Shown here one piece after another: positions 52,095 through 61,938 of a stretch of DNA of 64,000 nt (position 1 is its first letter; every line of letters starts with the position of its first letter). This DNA is from Paenibacillus andongensis (GTDB lineage: Bacteria; Bacillota; Bacilli; Paenibacillales; NBRC-103111). The stretch spans positions 3,107,001-3,171,000 of the forward strand of contig NZ_CP104467.1 of NCBI RefSeq assembly GCF_025369935.1, read 5' to 3'. Position numbers and translations under genes: made by a program. The notes below the pieces were generated by a model. It saw only the letters and a list, made by a program, of their open reading frames with translations. It had not been told where the DNA came from and searched no databases.

Positions 52095-55000
52095 GTGAAT
52101 AAACAACAACAGCCCAAGCCTCCCGGCAGTACTTGGACGGATGATCAATGGGATGCGATTACACTCAAGGGTCAAAATATGCTGGTTGCCGCTGCTGCTG
52201 GTTCAGGCAAAACCGCCGTACTCGTCGAGCGGATTATACGCCGGATATCCAATGAGTGGGAGCCGATTGATGTTGACCGCTTGCTGGTCGCGACGTTTAC
52301 CAAGGCAGCGGCATCCGAGATGAAGCATCGCATACGCGAAGCGCTGGAAAAAGAATTGATGAAGCAGCCGCATTCGCAGCATTTGCGCAAGCAGCTCGCA
52401 TTAATGGGACGCGCATCCATTACTACGCTGCATTCCTTCTGTCTGGAAGTCGTTCAACGCTACTTCAGCCTTATTCGGTTAGACCCGGGCTTCCGCATCG
52501 CAAATGAAACGGAGGCAGATCTGCTTCGCCAAGACTTATTAGGCGAAATGCTTGAGCAGTACTACGCCGAGAGCGGAGAGAGCAGCGCCTTCTGGCGGCT
52601 GGTCGATTCGTTCAGCGGCGAGCGTAACGACGACGCGATCATGCAGCTTATTCAAAAGCTGTATGATGTGTCGCGCAGTCATCCGTGGCCCGAGTACTGG
52701 CTCAGGGCGACGGCTTCGATGTTTGGGCCGCCGGCGCCGCAGGTACCGCAGGACGTGCCGGATGAGGCTGCCTCCGTTATGCAGGAGGCGCTGCCTTACG
52801 TTGCCGCTGCGACTGCGCCAGCGGACTATTCGATCTGGGAGCAGAGTCTGATCCGCGACCTGTCTTTGGAGCTGGAAGGAGCCGCTGATCTGCTGCGGCA
52901 AGCACAGCAAATCGCTGAATCGCCTGGCGGGCCGGCTCCGTATTTGGACAATTTGCGAGAAGATTTGCTGCTCGTAAACAATTTGCGTGAAACGACCACC
53001 TATCCGTGGTCCGTTTTGTATCTTGGTTTTCAGACGGTCGAGTTCGGTAAGCTCAAAGCTTGCAAAGGCGATGACTATGATAAAGAGCTGCAAGAGGAAG
53101 TCAAGGAGCTGCGCAATAAAGCTAAAGAGCAAATAAACAAAATGAAAGAAGAGCTGTTCGGGCGTACGCCTGAACAATTTCATCAAGAAATTGCCGAAAT
53201 GGCTCCTTTGCTTCACACGTTAGTGGATTTGGTTGTTGATTTCGGACAGCGGTATCAAGAGGCCAAGCAAGCTAAAGGTTTGATCGATTTTGCCGATTTG
53301 GAGCACTATTGCTTACAAATTCTTAGTGCAGAAGGCTCAATCCCGGGGGAACTGATTCCATCCGAAGCCGCTCAGGCCTATCGCAGACAATTCGTGGAAG
53401 TACTTTTGGATGAATATCAGGATACGAACCGTGTGCAGGAAGCTATTGTAGAACTGATCTCAAATACGAAGCCTGGCAATCGGTTTATGGTAGGCGACGT
53501 GAAACAAAGTATATATCGGTTCCGTTTGGCTGAGCCAGGACTCTTTTTGGAGAAGTATAAGGCGTACCGTTCCAATAAAGATGAGTCAACAGAAACGTCT
53601 TCCGATGGTGGAAGAATCGATTTGGCGCGTAATTTCCGCAGTCGGATTCAGGTTGTTGATGCGGTCAATTTTATTTTTAAACAAATGATGAATGAAACTG
53701 TTGGTGAAATCACCTATGATGAGCGCGCTGAGCTTGTATACGGAGCGGGCTATCCGCCATCTGCTTCCGATTGTTCTGTGGAAATGCTGATTGTCGATCG
53801 TGGGACGGAACTGCCAGACAAAAGTGAATCGTTTACTGAGGATAGCGATGATCAAGACTCAGAAGCTTTTGGCGAGGGGGCCGAAGGGGCTTCTGATCCC
53901 CTAATTGAAGCGCAAGAACTGGAAACAGCGCAGCTGGAAGCGCGCACGATTGCCCGCCAAATTCGAGGATTGCTGGGTGCTGGGGGAGAGGAAGCTTTTC
54001 AGGTTTTTGATAAAAGAACCGGTGGTGATCGTCCTGCGACCTATCGCGATATCGTGATTTTGCTGCGGGCGACGCAGGCGTGGTCTCCTGTCATCATTGA
54101 AGAATTCAAAAAACAGGGCATACCGGCCTACGCGGAACTAAGCACGGGATATTTTTCTGCAACAGAAGTAGAAGTGATGCTTTCCTTGTTGAAAGTTATC
54201 GACAATCCGTATCAGGATGTGCCGCTTGCGGCAGTATTGCGATCTCCGGTAGTGCAGCTAACGGCCGAGGATTTAGCGCAAATTCGGGTCGCGGATAAAT
54301 CAGTGCCTTTTTACGAGTCTGTCTTACAGGTAGTCAAAAGTGCTGAGTCTGATGATAACGAAGATCTTTTGCAAAAACTGAACCATTTCCTTAGGCTTCT
54401 TGAAAAGTGGCGAAATGACGCTAGACAAGGCTCTCTTGCCGATTTGATTTGGAGCATTTATAGACAAACGGGCTATTACGATTTCGCTGGCGGGTTGCCA
54501 GGTGGCTTGCAAAGACAAGCTAATTTAAGAGCGTTATACGATCGTGCAAGACAGTATGAAAGCACATCCTTGCGCGGATTATTCCGATTCCTGCGTTTTA
54601 TCGAAAGAATGAAAGAAAGTGGCGGAGATCTAGGCACAGCGCGAGCGCTTGGTGAACAAGAAGATGTGGTTCGCATCATGTCGATTCATAAAAGTAAGGG
54701 GCTTGAGTTCCCTGTTGTATTCGTGGCAGGAATGGCCAAAATGTTCAATCAGCGGGATTTGAATGATGCTTTTCTGCTGCATAAAGAGCTTGGTTTCGGT
54801 CCTCGGTTTGTGGATACGGCTTTGCGTGTAAGCTATCCGACACTGCCTTCCTTAGCTATCAAAAGAAGAATGAAACTAGAACTGCTTGCAGAGGAAATGC
54901 GCGTCTTGTATGTTGCGCTCACAAGGGCGAGAGAAAAGCTTTATTTACTAGGTACAGTGAAATCGCTCGAGAAGCTGCTGCGAGGGTGGGGGCGTCATCT

Positions 55001-56048
55001 GTCTAGGACAGATTGGTATTTGCCGGACTTTGAATTAGCTAAAGCGAAGAACTATCTCGATTGGGTTGGACCAGCCCTGCTTCGTCATCCAGATGCGGCT
55101 CTTTGGAGAGAGCGGCTCGGTATTAGTGAGGTATCCTCCGGCGTTCGTCTGCTGCAAGATCCTTCACAGTGGAAGTTGACGATTATCCAACCTGAGAGCT
55201 TGCAAATGGAAGAAACGTTGGAAGTTGAAAGTGTGTTACCCGACGCAGACCGAATGTCAGCCGTTCATCAAAGTCATTCTGTACCGACAGCGGGCAAATG
55301 GAAGAATTGGTTGGAGGATCGGCTTTCTTGGACATATGAATATCCGGATGCGCCTAAGCATTTTGCTAAGACCACTGTGTCGGAAATGAAGCGTTTGTCT
55401 GAAATGAATCGCCTTGCGGGAGATATGGAATTTCCATCTGGGGCTGAGACTGCTGTTTTGGATGAATCTACGGTGAAGCCTAAGATTGCGGTATGGCGCA
55501 GGCCTAGATTCATGGAAGAGAAAAAGCTAACTGCCGCTGAGAAGGGGACCGTTGTCCATGCTGTCATGCAAAATCTTTCTTTGCAGGAATCGCCGACGGA
55601 ATCGAGTATAAAGGCAACTCTTGCGGAAATGCTGAACAAACAAACGCTAACGCAGGAGCAGTGTGATGTTGTAGATATTCCGGTTGTATTGAAGTTTTTC
55701 GAAACAGAAGTTGGTAAACGGATGGTACAAGCTGCGAACGTGCAGCGTGAGGTGCCATTTAGCTACGGACTGCCTGCGGACGAGGTCTACATGGGAACAG
55801 ACCGATCCACGATAGGTGAGACGGTGTTAATTCAAGGGGTTATCGACTGTTTATTCGAAGACGAGCTGGGACTCGTGTTGGTTGACTATAAAACGGATGC
55901 GGTAAAGGGAAGTAGCGATACAGAACTAATGGTGCGTTATGAGAAGCAAATATCCCTGTATACCCGGGCTGTGGAACATATTTGGAAGCGTCCTGTAAAT
56001 GGGAAGTTCTTGTATTTCTTTGATGGGGCGAAATTGTTGGAGATGTAA
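52095..56048 (+). CDS. addA: AddA, helicase-nuclease subunit
   Basis: UvrD-family 3'-5' helicase with a C-terminal RecB-type nuclease. Walker A AAAGSGKTAVLVERI at about residue 35, motif II LLDEYQDTN, motif III VGDVKQSIYRFR, motif VI VALTRAREKLYL, and the nuclease VLVDYKTDAV near the end. 1317 residues, longer than B. subtilis AddA (1232), partly from an acidic Glu/Asp/Ser stretch (SFTEDSDDQDSEAFGEGAEG) in the middle. GTG 52095 follows AAAGGAGCG. A GC-rich patch covers about 52540-52950. Operon addB-addA. Confidence 0.97.
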   Translation: MNKQQQPKPPGSTWTDDQWDAITLKGQNMLVAAAAGSGKTAVLVERIIRRISNEWEPIDVDRLLVATFTKAAASEMKHRIREALEKELMKQPHSQHLRKQLALMGRASITTLHSFCLEVVQRYFSLIRLDPGFRIANETEADLLRQDLLGEMLEQYYAESGESSAFWRLVDSFSGERNDDAIMQLIQKLYDVSRSHPWPEYWLRATASMFGPPAPQVPQDVPDEAASVMQEALPYVAAATAPADYSIWEQSLIRDLSLELEGAADLLRQAQQIAESPGGPAPYLDNLREDLLLVNNLRETTTYPWSVLYLGFQTVEFGKLKACKGDDYDKELQEEVKELRNKAKEQINKMKEELFGRTPEQFHQEIAEMAPLLHTLVDLVVDFGQRYQEAKQAKGLIDFADLEHYCLQILSAEGSIPGELIPSEAAQAYRRQFVEVLLDEYQDTNRVQEAIVELISNTKPGNRFMVGDVKQSIYRFRLAEPGLFLEKYKAYRSNKDESTETSSDGGRIDLARNFRSRIQVVDAVNFIFKQMMNETVGEITYDERAELVYGAGYPPSASDCSVEMLIVDRGTELPDKSESFTEDSDDQDSEAFGEGAEGASDPLIEAQELETAQLEARTIARQIRGLLGAGGEEAFQVFDKRTGGDRPATYRDIVILLRATQAWSPVIIEEFKKQGIPAYAELSTGYFSATEVEVMLSLLKVIDNPYQDVPLAAVLRSPVVQLTAEDLAQIRVADKSVPFYESVLQVVKSAESDDNEDLLQKLNHFLRLLEKWRNDARQGSLADLIWSIYRQTGYYDFAGGLPGGLQRQANLRALYDRARQYESTSLRGLFRFLRFIERMKESGGDLGTARALGEQEDVVRIMSIHKSKGLEFPVVFVAGMAKMFNQRDLNDAFLLHKELGFGPRFVDTALRVSYPTLPSLAIKRRMKLELLAEEMRVLYVALTRAREKLYLLGTVKSLEKLLRGWGRHLSRTDWYLPDFELAKAKNYLDWVGPALLRHPDAALWRERLGISEVSSGVRLLQDPSQWKLTIIQPESLQMEETLEVESVLPDADRMSAVHQSHSVPTAGKWKNWLEDRLSWTYEYPDAPKHFAKTTVSEMKRLSEMNRLAGDMEFPSGAETAVLDESTVKPKIAVWRRPRFMEEKKLTAAEKGTVVHAVMQNLSLQESPTESSIKATLAEMLNKQTLTQEQCDVVDIPVVLKFFETEVGKRMVQAANVQREVPFSYGLPADEVYMGTDRSTIGETVLIQGVIDCLFEDELGLVLVDYKTDAVKGSSDTELMVRYEKQISLYTRAVEHIWKRPVNGKFLYFFDGAKLLEM

Positions 56049-56059
56049 AAGGGTATACG

Positions 56060-56083
56060 GATAGATAGATAGATAGATAGATA
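56060..56083. repeat. Tetranucleotide microsatellite, GATA x 6
   Basis: Six perfect GATA units in the 70-base gap between addA and sbcD, 36 bases before the sbcD start. Simple tandem repeats of this purity are uncommon in this kind of genome; slippage could vary the spacing upstream of the sbcD ribosome site. Confidence 0.9.
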
Positions 56084-56118
56084 TGGGGTATATGGCATGT
56101 TTAGGAAGGAGATGAGTT

Positions 56119-57297
56119 ATGCGAATTTTACACACGGCTGACTGGCACTTTGGTCGAACACTCGAAGGACGCAGCCGGTTAGAGGAACAGACCGCATTCA
56201 TGGATGAGCTTGTGCAGATTGTGCAAGATCAAGCCATCGATTTGGTTCTCATCGCAGGAGATATCTATGACAGCGTAAATCCTCCCGCTGCTGCGGAGCA
56301 GCTTTTCTATGAAGGTATAGCCAGGTTGGCTGACGGCGGGAAGCGCCAAGTGGCCATTATCTCCGGCAACCATGATCATCCGGATCGGCTTGCAGCATCT
56401 GGTCCGCTTGCGGCTAAACAAGGGATCACGATTATTGGTTTACCGGTCCCTGACATCCAGTCGATTGGTATTGCAAGAACAGGTGAGTTGGCACGTCTGA
56501 TTGCGCTGCCGTACCCGTCGGAATCGCGACTCAAGGAGCTGCTCTCGGATGTTGCTGAGGAGGAAATACTGCGTAGTAAATATTCCGAACGTGTGGGTGC
56601 GCTTATTCGAAAACAAGCGGCTTCTTTTGAAGCCGGGACGGTAAATCTGATCATGAGCCATTTATACGTTCTTGGCGGTCATGAAACGGAATCGGAACGC
56701 CCTATTCAAGTAGGGGGCGCCTACACGGTAGATACCAATGCTCTGACGGCAGGAGCGCAATATGTTGCGCTTGGTCATTTGCATAGACCGCAAAATGTGA
56801 AAGCAGCGTCTCCTATCCGTTATTGTGGTTCTCCAATCGCTTACAGCTTCTCGGAAGCTGGTCAAGCGAAGTCGGTCACAGTGCTCGATCTAGCTCCGGG
56901 ACAAGCGGCCGAGCCGAAGGAGATCTTTCTGACTTCGGGCCGCCCACTTGTTAGTTGGAGAGCCAAAGAAGGAATTGGTCAGGTGCACCAATGGCTGGAT
57001 GAACAACGCGATGCCAATGCCTGGATCGATTTGGAAGTCACGATGACAGAAGCTATGTCCATTGAACAGATTCAATCGCTGCGTAAAGCATACGAAGGCT
57101 TCATCCATATTCGGCCCATTTACCCGGAGATGGAGGCAGTCCGAGCTGTTGTATCGAAAGCAGATCTAACAATGGAAGAGCACTTTACACGCTTTTATTC
57201 GCGTCAAACTGGCGGTGCACAGCCTGAGCCTGAATTGGTTCGGCTGTTTTTGGAGCTGCTGCAGGAGAAGGATTTGGCGGATGCCGCTGGGGAGTAG
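56119..57297 (+). CDS. sbcD: SbcD, exonuclease subunit (Mre11 homologue)
   Basis: Mn-dependent nuclease partner of SbcC, the bacterial Rad50-Mre11, cleaving hairpins and protein-blocked DNA ends. Phosphoesterase motifs: ILHTADWHFGR (I), LVLIAGDIYDSVNPP (II), ISGNHDHPDR (III), LIMSHLYVLGG (IV) and ALGHLHRPQ (V). 392 residues. ATG 56119 follows AAGGAGATG. In most Bacillus relatives sbcD and sbcC nearly touch; here 455 bases of palindrome-rich DNA separate them. Confidence 0.97.
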   Translation: MRILHTADWHFGRTLEGRSRLEEQTAFMDELVQIVQDQAIDLVLIAGDIYDSVNPPAAAEQLFYEGIARLADGGKRQVAIISGNHDHPDRLAASGPLAAKQGITIIGLPVPDIQSIGIARTGELARLIALPYPSESRLKELLSDVAEEEILRSKYSERVGALIRKQAASFEAGTVNLIMSHLYVLGGHETESERPIQVGGAYTVDTNALTAGAQYVALGHLHRPQNVKAASPIRYCGSPIAYSFSEAGQAKSVTVLDLAPGQAAEPKEIFLTSGRPLVSWRAKEGIGQVHQWLDEQRDANAWIDLEVTMTEAMSIEQIQSLRKAYEGFIHIRPIYPEMEAVRAVVSKADLTMEEHFTRFYSRQTGGAQPEPELVRLFLELLQEKDLADAAGE

Positions 57298-57752
57298 GTT
57301 TGGGGGAGTTATAGCTTACTCACAAGCTCTTTTTTTAATGAGCTGGGAGAGTAGATGCATTTTGTGCATGTATTTCATGTGATATGGTCATAAATGTGCA
57401 TTTTGATGCAAAAGTGCAGCAAATACTGTTAAATACTCGCAAATACCTCCCATTTAGAAGAATTTGATGTAGTTTTTGCATTTAAGTTCCTCGAAACTGG
57501 CTTCTGCGTGAAAATTAGCTGCAGCTTTTGCAGTATTTTTAGCGCGGAGTGAATGAAGAAGCCTAGGACAAATAGAATGTTTTCAGATGAACAAGCTGCT
57601 GCCGATTGGTTAGATGGAAATCAGTGTTTTATACCCGAGAAGTGTTTGTGGATAACTAAGAGAAATCTAAGTTAGTTTTCGGATAACGAAGAAATAAACA
57701 AAAGGAACATATAGCAAGTTATTCTAGTGTTTTTATGAAAGGAGGATTTGGC
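57298..57752. repeat. Palindrome-rich gap between sbcD and sbcC
   Basis: No gene. A weak terminator (AGCTT...AAGCT with a run of T, 57316-57338) follows sbcD. Bases 57357-57545 contain repeated small palindromes and near-repeats such as GATGCATTTTGTGCATG, GTGCATTTTGATGCA and GCTGCAGCTTTTGCAGTATT, similar in style to the comEB-comEC gap. The last 150 bases before sbcC are unremarkable and end in AAAGGAGG. Confidence 0.5.
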
Positions 57753-60700
57753 ATGCGTCCAATTCAGTTGCAAATGTCCGGGCTTCAGAGTTATCGGGAA
57801 ATGCAGACGATCGATTTCAGCCAATTAGTGGATGCGGGCGTGTTTGGCATATTTGGCCCGACGGGCAGTGGGAAATCATCGATTCTTGATGCGATCACGC
57901 TATCGTTATATGGCAAAGTGGAAAGAGCAAGCGGAGGCACGCAAGCGATTATGAATCATGCGGAGCAGACGCTGTTCGTTTCTTTTACGTTTGAGCTGAC
58001 AAATGCGGCCGGCACTGAGCGTTATCGTGTCGAACGGCAATTCAAGCGCGGAGCGGAGTTGTCCATAAACGGGACAATTAGTCGGCTTCTACATATTAAA
58101 GGGACCGAGACCATCGTACTTGCAGATAAAGCGGGTGAAGTGAATCAGCAGGTACAGCATATTTTGGGTCTGTCTATGCAGGACTTTACGAGAGCTGTCG
58201 TGCTCCCGCAAGGGAAATTCGCAGAATTTCTGACGTTGACCGGCAAGGATCGCAGACAAATGCTGCAGAGGCTATTCCATCTTGAACAGTATGGGGACCA
58301 TTTGAGCGCGAAGGTTAGTTCCAAAGTGAAAGAAACGGACAGCACTGTTAAGCAGCTTGCTGCAGAGCAGCAGGGGCTTGGGGATGCTTCAGAGAGAGCG
58401 CTAGAAGAAGCCAATGCCAGACTTCTGGAAGCAGAACAAGAAGCGGTTCGAAGTCGTCTTCATTTGGAACAGCAGGAGAAGTCTTATGACGAACATAAGC
58501 AGGTATTTCAGTGGCAGATTGAGAAAAGAGCACTGGAACTAGAAACGCAGAAGCAGCAGGAACAAGAGGCGTTCATCCTCGAAAAGGAGCAGCTTCTTCA
58601 AAAAGCTGAACAGGCTGAAAAGGTGAGGCCCTATCTGGAGCAGCATGCTTTGGCAGTCAAGGATGTGTTAACAGGGGAAACACAGCTTGAAATTGCAGCA
58701 GCTTCCCAACTAACAGCGGAAACAAACTATCAGCAAGCTGTTCACAAATTTGAACATGCACAGCAAGAGCTGGCTTCACAGGAAGGGCCGCTTTTATTGC
58801 GGTTGGACCAGCTGCAGCAAGCACTTGTCATTCAGCAGGAGCTTGAACAAGTTCAAAGCCAAATCCAAGCGGCTCAGATGCAAGAAGCAGAAGTTAAGGT
58901 AGCTTTTACGCATTTGCAGGCTGAATTGAGTAAAAACATAGAAACAAAACAAAAAGCAATCCTTAAACAAACCGAGCTTAAAGATCAACTGAAGTTGGTG
59001 GAAACCAATTCGGTATCTCGACAACTATTACAATCCGCGGTTCAAGAGAAAAAGGCAATTGAACTACTCCAAACTCAAGAGTTTGATGCTAAGAAAGCGA
59101 GAGAAGATAAGGCTGTCGCTTACTCGGTAGTGGAACAAAGTCAATTGCAATTGGCAGCCAAGCAACAAGCTTATCAGGTTAAATTGTCAGGGTGGCTGAA
59201 GGAGCTGCAGGAAACTGGTGTAGATGTTAACTTACAAATTGCAGCATTTACCAAGTTCGTTCCTGCTTTACAAGCTTACAAAGAGAGACAGAAGTTAAGT
59301 TGGAAAATGCAAGAGCGTCATGCTTTGGCGGCGATTCTTGCTAGTGAGCTTGCGGATGGGGATCACTGTCCAGTATGCGGTGCGACAGAGCATCCGTTAA
59401 AGCTGCATAGCGAAGAACCTGCTGAAACAGCCTATGATCAGGCATATGAAGAACAGCTTCGACAAGTGGAAGAGCTGCTTCAGCTTGCAAAAGAGCATCA
59501 ATTCACGGGGCAGCAGCTGTTGCGAAGATTGGCTTCTGTCCATCGGCAGGCAGTTGATTTGGCAGCAGTTCTAGCTGCATCTGGTCAAGAACACGCTGAA
59601 TTAACCAGTGAACTCTCTACTATGGCATGGGACGAGGCAGCTGCTGGGAAAGAAGAAGGAGCTACTGCCAATCTTGGGGAGCTTAATGAAGATATAAGTT
59701 TTAAGGCTTTGCTAGAGGAATGGAAAGTTATGGAGGCGAGACAAACTTCCTGTATTTCCCAGTCAGAAGAACTTGAACATTCTTTCCAAAGTCTGCAGAA
59801 AGAGCATGCACAGCATGCGCAGCAATTCGTACAAGCAGGTGCTCAAATGCAAGCAGCTGCGAGCTTGTTATCGGAAGCGGATAGCAGGCTAATTTCAATA
59901 ACATCAACGCTAGGTGAGCAGCTAAAAGGTTGGCAGGAGCGCTATGCGGAACTTTCCTGGATAGATGTGGACAAGCAGCTTGAACAGCTGCTTGCCAATG
60001 AGCGATTAGCCGAGGAGCTCCGCGGCCGAATTGAGAAGAGTATTCCGTTTCTTGACGAGCTAAACGGGAAGATCGACGAGCTCCAGCGCGCCGCACAGGA
60101 GCAGGATCGTACTGCCCTGCAGCTGCATGAACGTCTGCAGGGCTTGGCGCAGCTCGCCGCCGACAAGTCGCGGCAGCTCGCTTTGCGCGCGCCCGGCGCG
60201 GCTGTGCCGCAGCTCATCGCGGAGGCGACCTCCGCGCTAGAGCAGCTGCGGCAGCTCGCGCAGGTGACCAAGCTCGCGCACGCTGCTGCGCAGCGCGAGC
60301 AGCTCCTGGCGGCGCAGCGATACAGCGCCGCCGCCGAAGCCGCTGCCGCCGCCGCGCGGCAGCTGGCGCAGACCGAGCGCGCGCTGCACGGCGCGCTCAC
60401 GGATAACGGCTTCGCGTCGCGCGAAGCCGCAGAAGCCGCGGCGCTAGCGCCTGAGCAGCGCCGCCAGTGGGCGCTGCTCGCTGCGGAGCACCGCGAGCGC
60501 GAGCAGGCGCTGCGCGCCCAGCTGGCGCAGCTGGCAGCGAAGCTGCAGGGCCGCGTGCTGAGCGCGGACGAGTGGGCGCAGTCGCAGGCGCAGCTGAGCG
60601 CCGCGAAAGCGGCCGCCGAGGCCGCGCTCGAGACGCGGGCCAAGGCGGCGCAAGGCGCGAGTGAGCTCGCTACGCGGCATGCGCGGTGGTGCGAGCTTGA

Positions 60701-61238
60701 GACGCGTCGCGTCGAACAGGCGACGCAGTTGGAAAGGCTTGGCAAGCTGCAAGCCGTGCTTAAGGCCAATGCCTTCGTCGAATACCTCGCCGAAGAGCAG
60801 CTCATGCAAGTTAGCCGCGCTGCTTCGGAGCGGCTAGGTGAATTGACGCGTCGGCGCTATGCGATTGAGGTCGACTCTGGAGGAGGCTTCGTCATCCGTG
60901 ACGATGCCAACGGAGGGGTAAAGCGCCCGGTAAGCACACTGTCGGGCGGTGAAACGTTCCTTACCTCGCTGGCGTTAGCGCTCGCTCTTTCCGCACAGAT
61001 CCAGCTGAAAGGGGAATATCCGCTGGAATTCTTCTTCCTCGATGAAGGCTTCGGTACGCTCGACCAAGAGCTGCTGGACATGGTCATCGGTGCGCTTGAG
61101 AAGCTTCATATGGACAGTCTAGCTGTAGGTGTCATTTCCCACGTTCCAGAGCTTCGCGCTCGTCTAGCTCGTAAATTAATCGTCCTCCCAGCAGAGCCAT
61201 CTGGGCGCGGGAGCCGCATTGTCGTTGAGGATCTGTAG
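57753..61238 (+). CDS. sbcC: SbcC, exonuclease subunit (Rad50 homologue)
   Basis: SMC-like ATPase that, with SbcD, processes DNA ends. Walker A GPTGSGKSSILDA near residue 36; two long coiled coils; the zinc-hook CPVCG at residues 539-543, very near the centre of the 1161-residue chain; signature STLSGGETFLTSLALALA and Walker B FFLDEGFGTLD. ATG 57753 follows AAAGGAGG. The distal coiled coil, bases about 60060-60730, is Ala/Arg/Gln/Glu-rich and very GC-rich (44 of 60 in line 60241-60300 versus 18 of 60 in 58921-58980), a striking contrast in one gene. Confidence 0.96.
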   Translation: MRPIQLQMSGLQSYREMQTIDFSQLVDAGVFGIFGPTGSGKSSILDAITLSLYGKVERASGGTQAIMNHAEQTLFVSFTFELTNAAGTERYRVERQFKRGAELSINGTISRLLHIKGTETIVLADKAGEVNQQVQHILGLSMQDFTRAVVLPQGKFAEFLTLTGKDRRQMLQRLFHLEQYGDHLSAKVSSKVKETDSTVKQLAAEQQGLGDASERALEEANARLLEAEQEAVRSRLHLEQQEKSYDEHKQVFQWQIEKRALELETQKQQEQEAFILEKEQLLQKAEQAEKVRPYLEQHALAVKDVLTGETQLEIAAASQLTAETNYQQAVHKFEHAQQELASQEGPLLLRLDQLQQALVIQQELEQVQSQIQAAQMQEAEVKVAFTHLQAELSKNIETKQKAILKQTELKDQLKLVETNSVSRQLLQSAVQEKKAIELLQTQEFDAKKAREDKAVAYSVVEQSQLQLAAKQQAYQVKLSGWLKELQETGVDVNLQIAAFTKFVPALQAYKERQKLSWKMQERHALAAILASELADGDHCPVCGATEHPLKLHSEEPAETAYDQAYEEQLRQVEELLQLAKEHQFTGQQLLRRLASVHRQAVDLAAVLAASGQEHAELTSELSTMAWDEAAAGKEEGATANLGELNEDISFKALLEEWKVMEARQTSCISQSEELEHSFQSLQKEHAQHAQQFVQAGAQMQAAASLLSEADSRLISITSTLGEQLKGWQERYAELSWIDVDKQLEQLLANERLAEELRGRIEKSIPFLDELNGKIDELQRAAQEQDRTALQLHERLQGLAQLAADKSRQLALRAPGAAVPQLIAEATSALEQLRQLAQVTKLAHAAAQREQLLAAQRYSAAAEAAAAAARQLAQTERALHGALTDNGFASREAAEAAALAPEQRRQWALLAAEHREREQALRAQLAQLAAKLQGRVLSADEWAQSQAQLSAAKAAAEAALETRAKAAQGASELATRHARWCELETRRVEQATQLERLGKLQAVLKANAFVEYLAEEQLMQVSRAASERLGELTRRRYAIEVDSGGGFVIRDDANGGVKRPVSTLSGGETFLTSLALALALSAQIQLKGEYPLEFFFLDEGFGTLDQELLDMVIGALEKLHMDSLAVGVISHVPELRARLARKLIVLPAEPSGRGSRIVVEDL

Positions 61239-61283
61239 AGTTTTATTGTATGGGGCTCAGAATTTACTGAGGAAGGTGATCAT

Positions 61284-61763
61284 TTGTTAACTTTCGAAAG
61301 ACAAAATAATAAGTTTAATTTTAGAGTTGCAGGAATTGCTATCCATAACAACAAGATCCTCCTACATACAACCCCAGAACATGATTACTGGGTTTTACCT
61401 GGCGGACGTGTGGAATTTAATGAATCAACTAGTGATGGAATCGTGAGAGAAATCCAAGAGGAACTGGGCGTCGTAGCACATGTGGAACGTCTAAGTTACG
61501 TTCATGAATTGATTTTTGCAGAAAATGGTAAAAATTTTCATGAGCTTGGATTTTATTATTTGATCTCGCTGCCAGAGAATAACGAAATCATAAATAAGGA
61601 ATCTGAATTTAATGGGATTGAAGAAGGTAACAGATTAATTTTTAGGTGGTTTTCATTTGATGAACTAAATCAAACTGAGGTGTACCCCGAATTTATAAAG
61701 CGTGATATTAATTTCCTACTGTCTACTGAGGTTATAAAGCATGAAGTGACCAATGAAATATAA
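61284..61763 (+). CDS. Nudix hydrolase
   Basis: 159-residue pyrophosphohydrolase. The Nudix box is complete: Gly-x5-Glu at GGRVEFNE, then REIQEELG. It is preceded by YWVLPG. Nudix enzymes of this size cleave nucleotides or capped substrates, but the exact one is unknown. TTG start at 61284 with GAGGAAGGTG upstream. The gene is more AT-rich than its left neighbour sbcC. Terminator 50 bases after its stop. Confidence 0.9.
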   Translation: MLTFERQNNKFNFRVAGIAIHNNKILLHTTPEHDYWVLPGGRVEFNESTSDGIVREIQEELGVVAHVERLSYVHELIFAENGKNFHELGFYYLISLPENNEIINKESEFNGIEEGNRLIFRWFSFDELNQTEVYPEFIKRDINFLLSTEVIKHEVTNEI

Positions 61764-61811
61764 AATACAGTGACTTTAACAAGTTCTTCCAACCTTCAAC
61801 TCCCCTATTCA

Positions 61812-61848
61812 AGGCTAACGACGCTCCAAGCGTCGTTAGCCTTTTTTA
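61812..61848. terminator. Strong terminator after the Nudix gene
   Basis: Perfect 14-bp arms AGGCTAACGACGCT and AGCGTCGTTAGCCT with a CCA loop and six to seven T. Confidence 0.95.
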
Positions 61849-61938
61849 CATCCTAAAAATCATCTTTAGGTGAAGTGATCAAGCCGATTCGTACAAGTTG
61901 GCATACACTGCAACATCTTTAGGAAAAGGAGAATGTGA

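Noticed and set aside
59942..60805. A 287-codon minus-strand frame rich in Ser, Ala, Cys and Arg opposite sbcC
   Set aside because: Shadow of the GC-rich coiled-coil part of sbcC; no start signal and biased composition.
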